DNA from: Streptosporangium amethystogenes
Lineage (GTDB): Bacteria > Actinomycetota > Actinomycetes > Streptosporangiales > Streptosporangiaceae
Assembly (NCBI RefSeq): GCF_000721075.1
Contig: NZ_JOEQ01000011.1
Coordinates: 124,001-188,000 of the forward strand
Length of the DNA stretch: 64,000 nt
Direction: 5' to 3'
The position numbers were made by a program, and so were the translations under genes. Below, piece after piece: positions 18,933 through 26,897 of this stretch. The notes beneath the pieces are model-generated. The model was not told where the DNA came from. It worked only from the letters and a program-made list of their open reading frames with translations, and searched no databases. Each line of letters starts with the position of its first letter. The stretch's first letter is position 1.

Positions 18933-19727
18933 TCAAGCAGTGTCTACTCTCTCAGATAACGCCAGTCCCGCAAATACCGCTTCAGCTGACATCTCTGGAC
19001 ATTCAAGCAGGGGGAGGTGTCCGGAGTTATGAATCGTATGAATGTTGCATTGTGCCACCATCTTTCCCAGCATTTTGGCATTGTCTACGAAGACAGGCAT
19101 GTCCGAATCTCCGATGATCACCGTGGTCCTGGCCCTGATCCGGATCAGATCCTCGGCCGAGTGCCGATGCGCGGTGAGCCCCGCCATCGCCCCGCTGTCC
19201 AGCTCGGCCCAGGAGTGCCTGCCGATCACCTCGCGTAGCCGGGCCCGCAGTTCTGGATGGGCCTCGGTGCCGCGGAAGATGTCAGGCGGGGAGCTCATCC
19301 ACAGCTCGGCCATCTGCTCCCGCGCGCCGCCCGCCCTGCGCACCATCATGAGCTCCAGGTAACGCCGCCTGGCCGCGGGGTCGGGTGGCGCACCGCCGAG
19401 CGTCGGTGCCGCGAGCACCAGGTTCCGCACCACCTCGGGCGCCTCCAGGGCCATCTGCAGCGCGACGCAGGAGCCGAAGGAGAGTCCCACGACCCGGTCC
19501 GCCCGCTCGGCCGAGGCGATCTCGGCCAGCCGTACCGCCAGGGCGGGCAGCGTGACACCGGGCCGCAGCGGCTCGGAGCCGCCGTGACCGGGGAGATCCA
19601 CGCCGATGTGCCGCCAGCCGGGCAGCAGCCTCCACAGCGGTTCCCACAGGGTGAGGTCCATGGTGTAGCCGTGCACCCACAGCACCGCCGGACCCGTCCC
19701 CGACTCGACCACGCGCAGCCCGTTCAC
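18933..19727 (-). CDS. Alpha/beta hydrolase, 264 aa
   Basis: Serine hydrolase fold. Seen: oxyanion-type WVHGYTMDLTLWEPLW (residues about 17-32), nucleophile elbow GLSFGS near residue 85, a putative acid in IIGDSDMPV, and the catalytic histidine in HNSGHLPLLECP near 240. The start is GTG 19725-19727, overlapping the Rieske stop (GTGA); the frame is open further upstream but that part lies inside the Rieske gene. It could hydrolyse an ester or amide, or trim a peptide during tailoring; no substrate can be assigned. Confidence 0.87.
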   Translation of the reverse strand: MNGLRVVESGTGPAVLWVHGYTMDLTLWEPLWRLLPGWRHIGVDLPGHGGSEPLRPGVTLPALAVRLAEIASAERADRVVGLSFGSCVALQMALEAPEVVRNLVLAAPTLGGAPPDPAARRRYLELMMVRRAGGAREQMAELWMSSPPDIFRGTEAHPELRARLREVIGRHSWAELDSGAMAGLTAHRHSAEDLIRIRARTTVIIGDSDMPVFVDNAKMLGKMVAQCNIHTIHNSGHLPLLECPEMSAEAVFAGLALSERVDTA

Positions 19728-20629
19728 GCCGGCTCCCGAAAGCCCGCGCAGAACCCCCGGTAGGCCACCACGGCCGCGTCCCCGCCGTCGAAGCGGGGCA
19801 CCACCCGCGGATTCAACCGTTCCCAGACCACCGCGTCCTCGGCCAGCGCCCGCTCGCTGCCGCTGATGAGCAGCGGCAGTTCGCCCTGCTGCTCGGGGCG
19901 GACGCCGATCGCCACCCGCGCCACGCACCCGCCGCTCTCCCGGGGCACGGCGGCGGTGACGATGACCTGCTCCCACCCCGGCGGCCCGAACCGGGTGACG
20001 ACCACGCCGGGACTGTAGGCGCATGCCAGGAAGCGCGCCCGGGTGACCGAAGGACCGGAGGCGCTCCCCGGCTTGGCCCCCATGACGAACTCGCCCTCGA
20101 TGATCAGCTCGCCCTCCTCCCCGTCCCGGTGCGCCATCCCGCGGAGCCGCGGCACCTTGTGCACCTCGGTGAAGTGGTCGATGTCGAAGGCGTTCTCCAC
20201 GATCATCACCGGATCGACGTCCACCGGCTTGATCACGGCCGCGGTGAGCGGATGGGTCCCGCCCAGTTCCTTGAGCGCCCGGGTGAGCCCCCGGTCGTCG
20301 TCAGGGGTGTCCGAGAGCCGTACGAACACGGCATCGCCGGAGACGATCACGTGGTGCTCGCGTACCGACCACCGCCTGGTGGTGTCGCCCAGTGCGATCC
20401 GGCGGCCGTGGAACGGGCAGATCAGGCAGTCGCCCGAGAGCCGTCCCCCGTAACCGAGGTGCGCGCCCCGATGCGGGCAGTCGGCGTCGAAGACCCGGAT
20501 CCCCGTCTCGTCCCGCACGGCCACCAGCCGCCGGGTGCCGATCTCCAGGGGGGTCACCTCGGCGGTCAGCTCGGAGGTGAAGGCCGGTAGGTACCAGCCG
20601 GAATGCGGTGTCCCCAACTGCGCTGTCAT
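19724..20629 (-). CDS. Rieske non-heme iron oxygenase, 301 aa
   Basis: Oxygenase alpha-type subunit. The Rieske [2Fe-2S] site is complete: CPHRGAH (about 49) and CPFHGR (about 70), i.e. CxH-x(n)-CxxH. The mononuclear iron site is visible as ENAFDIDHFTEVH (D..H....H, about 145-157). ATG 20627-20629 overlaps the stop of the FAD gene by one base (TGATG). No ferredoxin or reductase is encoded next to it, so electrons must come from generic partners. Rieske oxygenases in natural-product clusters do hydroxylation, N-oxygenation or oxidative ring closure; which one applies here is unknown. Confidence 0.9.
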   Translation of the reverse strand: MTAQLGTPHSGWYLPAFTSELTAEVTPLEIGTRRLVAVRDETGIRVFDADCPHRGAHLGYGGRLSGDCLICPFHGRRIALGDTTRRWSVREHHVIVSGDAVFVRLSDTPDDDRGLTRALKELGGTHPLTAAVIKPVDVDPVMIVENAFDIDHFTEVHKVPRLRGMAHRDGEEGELIIEGEFVMGAKPGSASGPSVTRARFLACAYSPGVVVTRFGPPGWEQVIVTAAVPRESGGCVARVAIGVRPEQQGELPLLISGSERALAEDAVVWERLNPRVVPRFDGGDAAVVAYRGFCAGFREPA

Positions 20630-21831
20630 CAGCCCATCGCCTCCAGGAGCCGGTCGGCGGCGAGCACCCCGCTGGCGATCGCCCCCTGAACCCACGGCAG
20701 TCGCATTCCCGAGACCGTGGCCTCGCCCGCGAAGAAGAGTGTGTCGGCGACCGGCTCGGCCCAGCGCGCGGGAGCCCGCTCGGCGCCGAGCAGCGGCGCG
20801 GTGAACGCACCCCGGCTCCACGGGTCGGCTCCCCAGTCGGCGATCCGCCGCTCCAGCACCCGGGCCCCCGCCGCCCAGGGCAGCGCCACCGTGAGCATGG
20901 CCGACAGGTCGGGACCGGTGGCGGCCCGCACACAGGCCGCCGCCGCGTCCTTGGCCACGATCAACGCCTCGGGGCGCCCCTCGCGGCAGCTCACGAAGCC
21001 GCTGACGCCGTCCGCGTCGAACACCGACGCGGTCTCCGGCGCGGGCACCGACAGGGTCGCCACCACGCAGCAGCCGTCACCCGCCGACAGCTCCCGGGCA
21101 GCCTCGATCTTGTGCTCGGGCAGATCCTTGATGGTGAGGGTGCCGTAGGTCACCACGGCGGGCGGCACGGTCACCACCACCCGCTCCGCCTCCACGGTCC
21201 CGGCCTGCGTCAGTGCGGCGACCCGCCCCGGCGACCAGCCGAGCACCTGGACAGGGCATCCGGTGTGCACCTCCAGCCCCGCCGCCAGCCGTCGCGGCAG
21301 CAGGTCGAACCCGCCGAACACGATGTACTCTCCCGATCCGCCGTCGTCCCCCCGATGGGCCGCGGCCACGCCGGCGGCGCTGAGCCGCTCCGGGTCCGCG
21401 GCCCAGATCTGCCGGAACCACTCGCTCGCCACCGGGTAGGGCCCGCCGACGTCGCCGAGCCAGCCGTTCACCGACCCGCCGGCCCCGGCGCCCTCCGCGC
21501 TCAGCCTGGCCTCCAGCAGCCAGGGCGGATGCGGCGTGCGGGCCAGCGCCCCCATGGGGCGGCCCACCCGCCCGCTGATCACCCGGGCCGCGGTCGGCCG
21601 CGGCGCCGTCCCGGTCTCCACGAGCCCGTGGACGGGGTTGCGGTCGCCGTGCACGACCTGGGCGCCCAGCTCCAGCGGGGGCCCGCCGTCCGCGGGCCGG
21701 AAGGTCCGTATCCGCCCGCCGATCCGTGACCTGGCCTCGACGACCACGGTGCGCACCCCGGCCCTGGTCAGGCGGTCGGCGCAGGTCAGCCCGCTGACGC
21801 CGGCGCCGATCACGAGAACCTCAGTTCGCAT
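20629..21831 (-). CDS. FAD-dependent amine oxidase-like flavoprotein, 400 aa
   Basis: Flavin amine oxidase / protoporphyrinogen-oxidase-like fold. Seen: N-terminal VLVIGAGVSGLTCADRLTRA, then VVVEARSRIGGRIRT (the FAD-binding GGR motif), and at the C-terminus LFFAGEATVSGMRLPWVQGA, the second FAD contact typical of the family. Substrates range from amines to carbon-carbon dehydrogenations. It starts 11 nt inside the end of the P450 gene, so the P450-FAD-Rieske-hydrolase block is one tightly coupled operon. It might oxidise the N-terminal residue or a C-C bond of the azole peptide; this is inference. Confidence 0.88.
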   Translation of the reverse strand: MRTEVLVIGAGVSGLTCADRLTRAGVRTVVVEARSRIGGRIRTFRPADGGPPLELGAQVVHGDRNPVHGLVETGTAPRPTAARVISGRVGRPMGALARTPHPPWLLEARLSAEGAGAGGSVNGWLGDVGGPYPVASEWFRQIWAADPERLSAAGVAAAHRGDDGGSGEYIVFGGFDLLPRRLAAGLEVHTGCPVQVLGWSPGRVAALTQAGTVEAERVVVTVPPAVVTYGTLTIKDLPEHKIEAARELSAGDGCCVVATLSVPAPETASVFDADGVSGFVSCREGRPEALIVAKDAAAACVRAATGPDLSAMLTVALPWAAGARVLERRIADWGADPWSRGAFTAPLLGAERAPARWAEPVADTLFFAGEATVSGMRLPWVQGAIASGVLAADRLLEAMG

Positions 21832-23011
21832 CCCCGCCTCCCAGCCGCACCGGGAGGGCGCGCAGCCGCCGGGGGATCAGCGTGCCGGCCCAGGCCGGCT
21901 CCGGATCGGCCAGCGACGCGGCGGGGAACCGCTCGGCCAGCCGGGCCAGCAGCACCGCCCCGGTCTGCCGGACGAGTTGCGCCGCCAGGCAGAAGTGCGG
22001 CCCTCCGCCGAAGGCCAGGTGCGGGTTGGGCGTCCGGTCGAGCACCAGCTCCCCGGCCCTTTCGAAAACGGCCGGGTCCCGGTTGGCGGCGGCCACGACC
22101 GCCAGCACCCTGGCCCCCTGGGGCACCTGCCCGCCGGGCAGCGCCACGTTCCGGATCGCGACCCTGGCGGTGAACGGAATCGGCGCTTCCAGCCGCAGCA
22201 ACTCGTCCATCGCGATGCGCGCCGGCTCCCGGCCACCCTCGCGCAGCACGGCCAGCGCCTCGGGCCGGGGCAGCAGCCAGTACAGCGCGTTGCCGATCGC
22301 CTCGGCCAGCGGCTGCCACCCGCCCACCACGGCCAGCCCGAGCACCCCCAGCATCTCCCGCCTGCTCAGCCGGTCGTCGGCGGCCAGCCGGGCCAGCGGG
22401 CTGGGCGGCGCGGACGCGCAGTGCGCGTCCAGGAACCGGGTCAGCTCTGCCATGGCCGACCTGCCCAGCGCCGCCACCTGCGGCCCGGCCAGCGGGTCCA
22501 GATTGATCGAGGCAGCCTGGGCGAGCTGCGCGAAGACCCTCCGGTCGCCCTCCGTCAGCCCGAACAGCCGCAGGAAGACCGAGGTGGCCAGCGGGCTGCC
22601 GATCTCCGTGACCCCGTCGACCATGGACCGTTCCGCCAGCCGGTCGAGGAGCCCGTCCACGTCGGCGGCGATCGCCTCGGCCACCGACGCGATCGCCGCG
22701 GGTCCGAGCAGCAGCAGCCCCGGCGCGCGCAACCGGGTGTGGTCGGGGGGGTCCGTGGTGAGCATCGACGGCGGCAACTCCTCGTCGCGCGCCCGCCCCT
22801 GCTGACCGGCACTCGCCGAGAAACCCTGGTCACGCAGTACGGCGGCGCAGTCGGCGTGCCCGGTCACCAGCCAGAGCCGCGACGCCGCGTCGTAGTGGAC
22901 CGGAGCGCGGGCGCGTAGCCAGTCGTAGGCCGGATAGGGATCGGCCCGTCCCGCGGGGGAGAAGGGGTGAGCCAGGTGGGCAGGAAAGCGGATCTGGGTG
23001 CCTACCGTCAC
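21821..23011 (-). CDS. Cytochrome P450 with atypical I-helix, 396 aa
   Basis: Soluble bacterial P450. Seen: the ExxR pair in DELLRLEAP, PERF-region equivalents (AVFERAGELVLDR), and the heme-thiolate loop AFGGGPHFCLAAQL. The I-helix reads LGLAVVGGWQPLAEAIG in place of the usual AGxE/DT(T): both the acidic residue and the threonine used in O2 activation are absent. P450s with such changes often catalyse atypical reactions (coupling, peroxide use, or oxygen supplied by another group). GTG 23011 is the start. It heads the P450-FAD-Rieske-hydrolase block, 31 nt after the ABC permease stop. Confidence 0.88.
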   Translation of the reverse strand: MTVGTQIRFPAHLAHPFSPAGRADPYPAYDWLRARAPVHYDAASRLWLVTGHADCAAVLRDQGFSASAGQQGRARDEELPPSMLTTDPPDHTRLRAPGLLLLGPAAIASVAEAIAADVDGLLDRLAERSMVDGVTEIGSPLATSVFLRLFGLTEGDRRVFAQLAQAASINLDPLAGPQVAALGRSAMAELTRFLDAHCASAPPSPLARLAADDRLSRREMLGVLGLAVVGGWQPLAEAIGNALYWLLPRPEALAVLREGGREPARIAMDELLRLEAPIPFTARVAIRNVALPGGQVPQGARVLAVVAAANRDPAVFERAGELVLDRTPNPHLAFGGGPHFCLAAQLVRQTGAVLLARLAERFPAASLADPEPAWAGTLIPRRLRALPVRLGGGDAN

Positions 23012-23042
23012 GCGTCAGTCTCCCTTGCGATCGCTTACCTGA

Positions 23043-23894
23043 TCAGCGCACACGCGCGCTGCGCCAGCCGAACGTCAGCGCGGTCAGTAGCAGGCCGCCG
23101 ACCGCCCACAGTCCGAGGACCAGCGCGATGCGGCCGAGTTCCCACCCGCCCGCCGGTTCCACCACGGTGAAGGCGTCCGGCAGGAACACCGAACGGAACC
23201 CCTGCGCCATCCACTTCACCGGGAAGAGCGCGGCCGTGTTCTGCATCCACTCGGGAAGCTGGTGAAAGGGGTAGAAGACCCCGGAGATGAACTGCAGCAC
23301 CATGAACACCGGCGTCACGATCGCCGCGGCGGACCGGCTGTTCGGGATGGCCGCGCTGTAGGCGCTCCCGGCCAGCGCGCAGGTGACGGTACCCAGCGTC
23401 AGCACCCAGCCGAGGGTGAACCAGCGGTGCGCGGTGCTCGGCCAGGGCAACCCGAACGCGGTCACCGCGATGCCGAGCAGCAGCACCGTCTCCAACACGG
23501 TGGTCACCACGACCTTGACCAGCTTGCCGATGAAGTAGGCGGACTTGGGCATCGGCGTCATGGCCAGCCTGCTGATGAGGCCGGTGTCCCGCTCGATGGC
23601 GATGTTGATGGCCAGCCCGGAGAAGGCGGTGCTCATCACACCGGCGGCCACGATGCCCGCCATGAAGACCTGCCGGAAATCGGTCTGGGTGCCCTCCACC
23701 TTGCCGGTGAAGATCGTGCCGAACACCACAAGCAGGATCACCGGAAAGAAAAGGGTGAAGACCAGGGACTGCCTGTTGCGGAAGAATGACTTCAGCTCGA
23801 CCGACGACCGGGCGGCACTGGCCCGCCACAGCCCGGGGAGCAGCCCCTCCCCGAGTTCCTGGCCGGGGGCGCGAACGGAATCGGTGACGCTCAC
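23043..23894 (-). CDS. ABC-2 type transporter permease (DrrB-like), 283 aa
   Basis: Integral membrane half of a drug-type exporter. Seen: six likely helices, starting with LVFTLFFPVILLVVFGTIF (about 45-63), followed by VMSTAFSGLAINIAIERDTGLISRLAMTPM, the pattern of the ABC-2 membrane family, and ending in LVLGLWAVGGLLLTALTFGW. Its start overlaps the ATPase stop by 4 nt. Together the two genes form a DrrAB-type pump, probably for self-resistance or a second export route for the mature compound. Confidence 0.9.
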   Translation of the reverse strand: MSVTDSVRAPGQELGEGLLPGLWRASAARSSVELKSFFRNRQSLVFTLFFPVILLVVFGTIFTGKVEGTQTDFRQVFMAGIVAAGVMSTAFSGLAINIAIERDTGLISRLAMTPMPKSAYFIGKLVKVVVTTVLETVLLLGIAVTAFGLPWPSTAHRWFTLGWVLTLGTVTCALAGSAYSAAIPNSRSAAAIVTPVFMVLQFISGVFYPFHQLPEWMQNTAALFPVKWMAQGFRSVFLPDAFTVVEPAGGWELGRIALVLGLWAVGGLLLTALTFGWRSARVR

Positions 23895-24844
23895 TTGTTC
23901 TCCTCCGGCTGTTGTCGATGCTGGTCGATGAGGTCGAGGTAGATCTCTTCCAGCGTGGGACGGTGCACGATCAGCTCGGGCAGCTCGGCCTCGGCCCAGG
24001 ACGCCAGCAGGCTCACCAGTCCGGTGGGTTCCGAGGTCAGCACGGTGACCAGGTCACCCGCGCCCGTCGGTCCCGGTTCGAGCACCGCGCCACGGGGCAG
24101 CTCGGGAAGTTCCCGGCTGGCCAGCGCCTCGGAGCGCCGGAACGACACGGCGGCCGAGGTCGTCGCACGTCCCCCCAGCTCGCCCGGTGGTGCGCAGGCC
24201 ACCAGCCGGCCGCCCGCGATCACACCGACCCGCGCGGCCAGCGTCTCGGCCTCGTCCAGGTAGTGGGTGGTGAGCACCGTGGTGCAGCCGCGGGCGGAGA
24301 AGAACCGCACCAGGTCCCAGGCCTCGCGGCGGGCGACCGGATCGAGCCCGGTGGTGGGCTCGTCCAGAAAGATCAACTCGGGGTCGCCGATCACGCCGAC
24401 GGCCACGTCCAGACGACGCTGCTGGCCGCCGGAGAGCTCGGTGGTCTTCTTCTTCTCGTACGTGCCCAGGCCGACCATGTCGAGCACCTGCGTGGACGGC
24501 AGCGGCCTGGGGTACATGGCGGCGAACTGCCTGACCACCTCACCCACGGTGAGATCGGGGTAGGCGCCGGTCGATTGGCTGACCACCCCGATACGCGCCC
24601 GCCATTCCCGGGGGTCCCTGGCCGGATCCTGGCCGAGGACCTCCACGTCTCCACCGCTCCGCCGCCTCACTCCCGTCAGTATTTCGACGGTCGTGGTCTT
24701 TCCCGCGCCGTTCGGCCCGAGCAGGGCGAACACCTCGCCGCGGTGTACCCGCAGGCTCAGATCGGTGAGCACCAGGTGCTCTCCATAACGCTTGTTCAGG
24801 CCGGTGACGGCGACCGGGTCATTTTCCGCGGCGGCGGAAACCAT
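23891..24844 (-). CDS. ABC transporter ATP-binding protein (DrrA-like), 317 aa
   Basis: ATPase of the drug-type exporter. Seen: Walker A LLGPNGAGKTTTVEILTG (about 38-55), signature TELSGGQQRRLDVAVGV, Walker B LIFLDEPTTGLDP, and switch His in VLTTHYLDEAE. The C-terminal 90 residues form the extra domain usual in DrrA proteins. GGAGGAG lies just upstream of the ATG. It follows the precursor gene by 99 bp that hold a perfect 14-bp palindrome (24901-24914). Confidence 0.92.
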   Translation of the reverse strand: MVSAAAENDPVAVTGLNKRYGEHLVLTDLSLRVHRGEVFALLGPNGAGKTTTVEILTGVRRRSGGDVEVLGQDPARDPREWRARIGVVSQSTGAYPDLTVGEVVRQFAAMYPRPLPSTQVLDMVGLGTYEKKKTTELSGGQQRRLDVAVGVIGDPELIFLDEPTTGLDPVARREAWDLVRFFSARGCTTVLTTHYLDEAETLAARVGVIAGGRLVACAPPGELGGRATTSAAVSFRRSEALASRELPELPRGAVLEPGPTGAGDLVTVLTSEPTGLVSLLASWAEAELPELIVHRPTLEEIYLDLIDQHRQQPEENK

Positions 24845-24900
24845 CGACTTACTCCTCCGATGGAGACGGGAACGGGAACGGCATGGCGAATTTGGAAACC

Positions 24901-24914
24901 CGCTGAATTCAGCG
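24901..24914. promoter_or_regulatory. 14-bp palindrome between precursor and exporter genes
   Basis: CGCTGAATTCAGCG is a perfect inverted repeat 30 nt after the precursor stop codon. In RNA it could fold as a small hairpin that stabilises or attenuates the precursor transcript, giving more precursor than exporter mRNA. There is no run of T after it on the minus strand, so a simple intrinsic terminator is not supported. It could equally be a protein-binding site. Confidence 0.35.
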
Positions 24915-24943
24915 AATTCGGTGAATGTTGGGAACGCGGTGGA

Positions 24944-25330
24944 TCAGGTGCAGCAGCAGCACGGGCAGCAGCAGTAGTAGCAGGCCTCCGCGGAGGCGGC
25001 GCCGGCCGCGATGTCGGACAGGTCGCCCTCGCTGAGCTCGGCCGCGTCGACCACCGGGGTCTCGGGGATGTGGAGCTCGTACTGACCGGTCGCCTGGCCG
25101 ACCTCCCAGAGGCCGACCTGGACGTCCAGGTTGCCCTCCTCGTGCCCCTCGGGGATGTGGCGCACGATGACGATCTCGGCGTCCTCCGGGATGGTCAGAC
25201 CGGACTCGGCCAGCGCGGCGCGCGGGTCCGCGTTCAGCCGGGCCGCGTACTCCTCGTCCGACCAGGCGGTGATGAGGGTGCGGGTGTAGGCGTTGATGAA
25301 TTCTGCCCGCTCCTGCGGTTCGAGCGCCAT
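24944..25330 (-). CDS. NHLP-leader TOMM precursor peptide with core CYYCCCPCCCCT, 128 aa
   Basis: Substrate of the cluster. ATG 25330 has GAGGGAG about 6 nt upstream. Residues 1-70 resemble the nitrile hydratase alpha subunit (AWSDEEYAARLNADPRAAL, then LAESGLTIPEDAEIVIV), the NHLP leader family. Residues 99-111 (LSEGDLSDIAAGA) form the cleavage region; a cut after Gly110-Ala111 would leave ASAEACYYCCCPCCCCT. The core has eight Cys (117, 120-122, 124-127), two Tyr, one Pro, one Ser and a C-terminal Thr. All eight Cys could become thiazoles, giving a tri- and a tetra-thiazole run separated by Pro. First gene of a minus-strand block, divergent from the plus-strand P450. Confidence 0.95.
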   Translation of the reverse strand: MALEPQERAEFINAYTRTLITAWSDEEYAARLNADPRAALAESGLTIPEDAEIVIVRHIPEGHEEGNLDVQVGLWEVGQATGQYELHIPETPVVDAAELSEGDLSDIAAGAASAEACYYCCCPCCCCT

Positions 25331-25580
25331 GTCATTCTCCCTCTGTTTGTTTACCGCTGCTTTCTGCGTCGGCAACTGAAAGGACTGTCGCATGGCGCAC
25401 GGCATATACCAAGACTTAAGTTATTCGCCATTGATGTAAGTATTGATACCTTCATCAACGCGGTGTTACATTAGCAGCATGCCACAGTACGGATGTGCTC
25501 ATCAATGACATTCAATACGTATATCCGGTACTCGTGAATACGTATCGGAGATACTTAAGCACCGTTAAGCGGAGGCGTCG
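25331..25580. promoter_or_regulatory. Divergent regulatory region between precursor and P450 genes
   Basis: An AT-rich 250-bp gap in an otherwise GC-rich cluster. It carries two copies of AATACGTAT (25514-25522 and 25537-25545, centres 23 bp apart), ACTTAAG at 25413-25419 and again within ATACTTAAGC at 25551-25560. The element matches the palindrome upstream of the halogenase gene. Promoters for the precursor (minus) and the P450 (plus) should lie here. The LuxR-type regulator of the cluster is a candidate binder, by inference. Confidence 0.5.
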
Positions 25581-26897
25581 GTGACGACTACCAGCACGCA
25601 GCTGCCCCCGGGCCCGCCCGGCCCGGTGGACATGGAACGTATGCGTAGTGACCCACTGGGGTTCGTGACCGGCTTGGCCCGGCACTACGGGGACGTCACC
25701 GGCCACCATGCGAACGGCGAGACCGTGTTCATGGCGCACCGCCCGGATCTCGCCCGGCACATCCTCAAGGACAACGTCGGCAACTACACGAAGGAGAACA
25801 CGCCCGACGACCACATGCTCCGCCCGCTACTCGGAAACGGCCTGCTCACCAGCGACGGCGCGGAATGGGCGCGGCAGCGCCGGCTCTGCGCCCCGGCCTT
25901 CCGGCGCAGCGCGGTCGCCTCCTTCGACCAGATCATCACCGACGAGACCTCGGCGCTGCTGACCCGCTGGCGGGCCGCCGCGGAGACCGGCGCACCCCAG
26001 CCGATCGACCACCACCTCACCTCGCTGACCCTATCGATCCTGACCCGCGCGGTGCTCGACGTGGACCTCGGCGCGGCGGGCGACGGGTTCGGCCGTGCGG
26101 TGGACGCTGTCAATCGCTTCATCGGCCACTACGTACCCGACCCCGATCCCGATCCGGTGGACACGAGCCGCCGCCGGCGGGAGTACGCACGCGCCCGCGC
26201 ACTGCTCGACATGATGACGCGCACCGTCATCGCCTCCCGCCGGGCCGCTCCCGCCGCCACCGGCACCCTGCTCGACACCATGCTCGGCGCGCTGTCCGAC
26301 GCCGACCTCCGCGACCAGGTACTGACCTTGATCATGGCTGGTCACGAGACCACCGCCAAGGCCCTGACCTGGACCTTCTATCTCCTGGACCGCCATCGGG
26401 AGGAGGCGGAACGGGTCCGGGCCGAGGTCGACCGGGTGCTGGGCGGACGCCCGCCCACGGCCGCGGACCTGCCCGACCTGCCGCTCTGCCGCCGGGCCGT
26501 ACAGGAGGCGATGCGTCTGTACCCGCCGGTCTGGCTGATCTCCCGCCGCGCGACCGGCCCCGACGAGCTCGACGGCCATCCGGTACGGCCGGGCACGCTC
26601 GTCTGCGTCAGCCAGTGGGTCCTGCACCGCGACCCCCGCTACTGGGACCGCCCGGATGCGTACGTACCCGACCGTTTCGACGGCGCCGACCTCCCGAGTC
26701 ATCTGTACCTGCCGTTCGGCGGCGGCGAGCGCATCTGTATCGGCCAGCACCTGGCGCTGATCGAGGCGACGCTGGTCCTGGCGATGCTCTCCCAGGCGGT
26801 ACGGCTGACGCTGGAACCCGGCTTCCCGGTGGAACCGGAGGCGCTGGTGACACTACGGCCGAAGCACGGCATGCGCATGATCGTGAGCCCCCGATGA
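25581..26897 (+). CDS. Cytochrome P450, canonical type, 438 aa
   Basis: Second P450 of the cluster, with all standard features: I-helix MAGHETTAKALTWTF (about 254-268), ExxR in EAMRLYPP, a PERF-like VPDRFDG and the heme loop LPFGGGERICIGQHLA. The sequence is closer to the CYP102-like/eukaryote-like class than to short actinomycete P450s (ERICIG loop, YPPVWLISR). GTG 25581 has GGAGG five nt upstream. The stop overlaps the methyltransferase start (ATGA). A hydroxylation or oxidative coupling on the azole peptide is likely, but the site is unknown. Confidence 0.92.
   Translation: MTTTSTQLPPGPPGPVDMERMRSDPLGFVTGLARHYGDVTGHHANGETVFMAHRPDLARHILKDNVGNYTKENTPDDHMLRPLLGNGLLTSDGAEWARQRRLCAPAFRRSAVASFDQIITDETSALLTRWRAAAETGAPQPIDHHLTSLTLSILTRAVLDVDLGAAGDGFGRAVDAVNRFIGHYVPDPDPDPVDTSRRRREYARARALLDMMTRTVIASRRAAPAATGTLLDTMLGALSDADLRDQVLTLIMAGHETTAKALTWTFYLLDRHREEAERVRAEVDRVLGGRPPTAADLPDLPLCRRAVQEAMRLYPPVWLISRRATGPDELDGHPVRPGTLVCVSQWVLHRDPRYWDRPDAYVPDRFDGADLPSHLYLPFGGGERICIGQHLALIEATLVLAMLSQAVRLTLEPGFPVEPEALVTLRPKHGMRMIVSPR

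Noticed and set aside
24944..24990. GCA-rich trinucleotide run as a simple repeat with no coding meaning
   Set aside because: It is the TGC (Cys) codon run of the precursor core, in frame with a full NHLP leader that has a good ribosome binding site.
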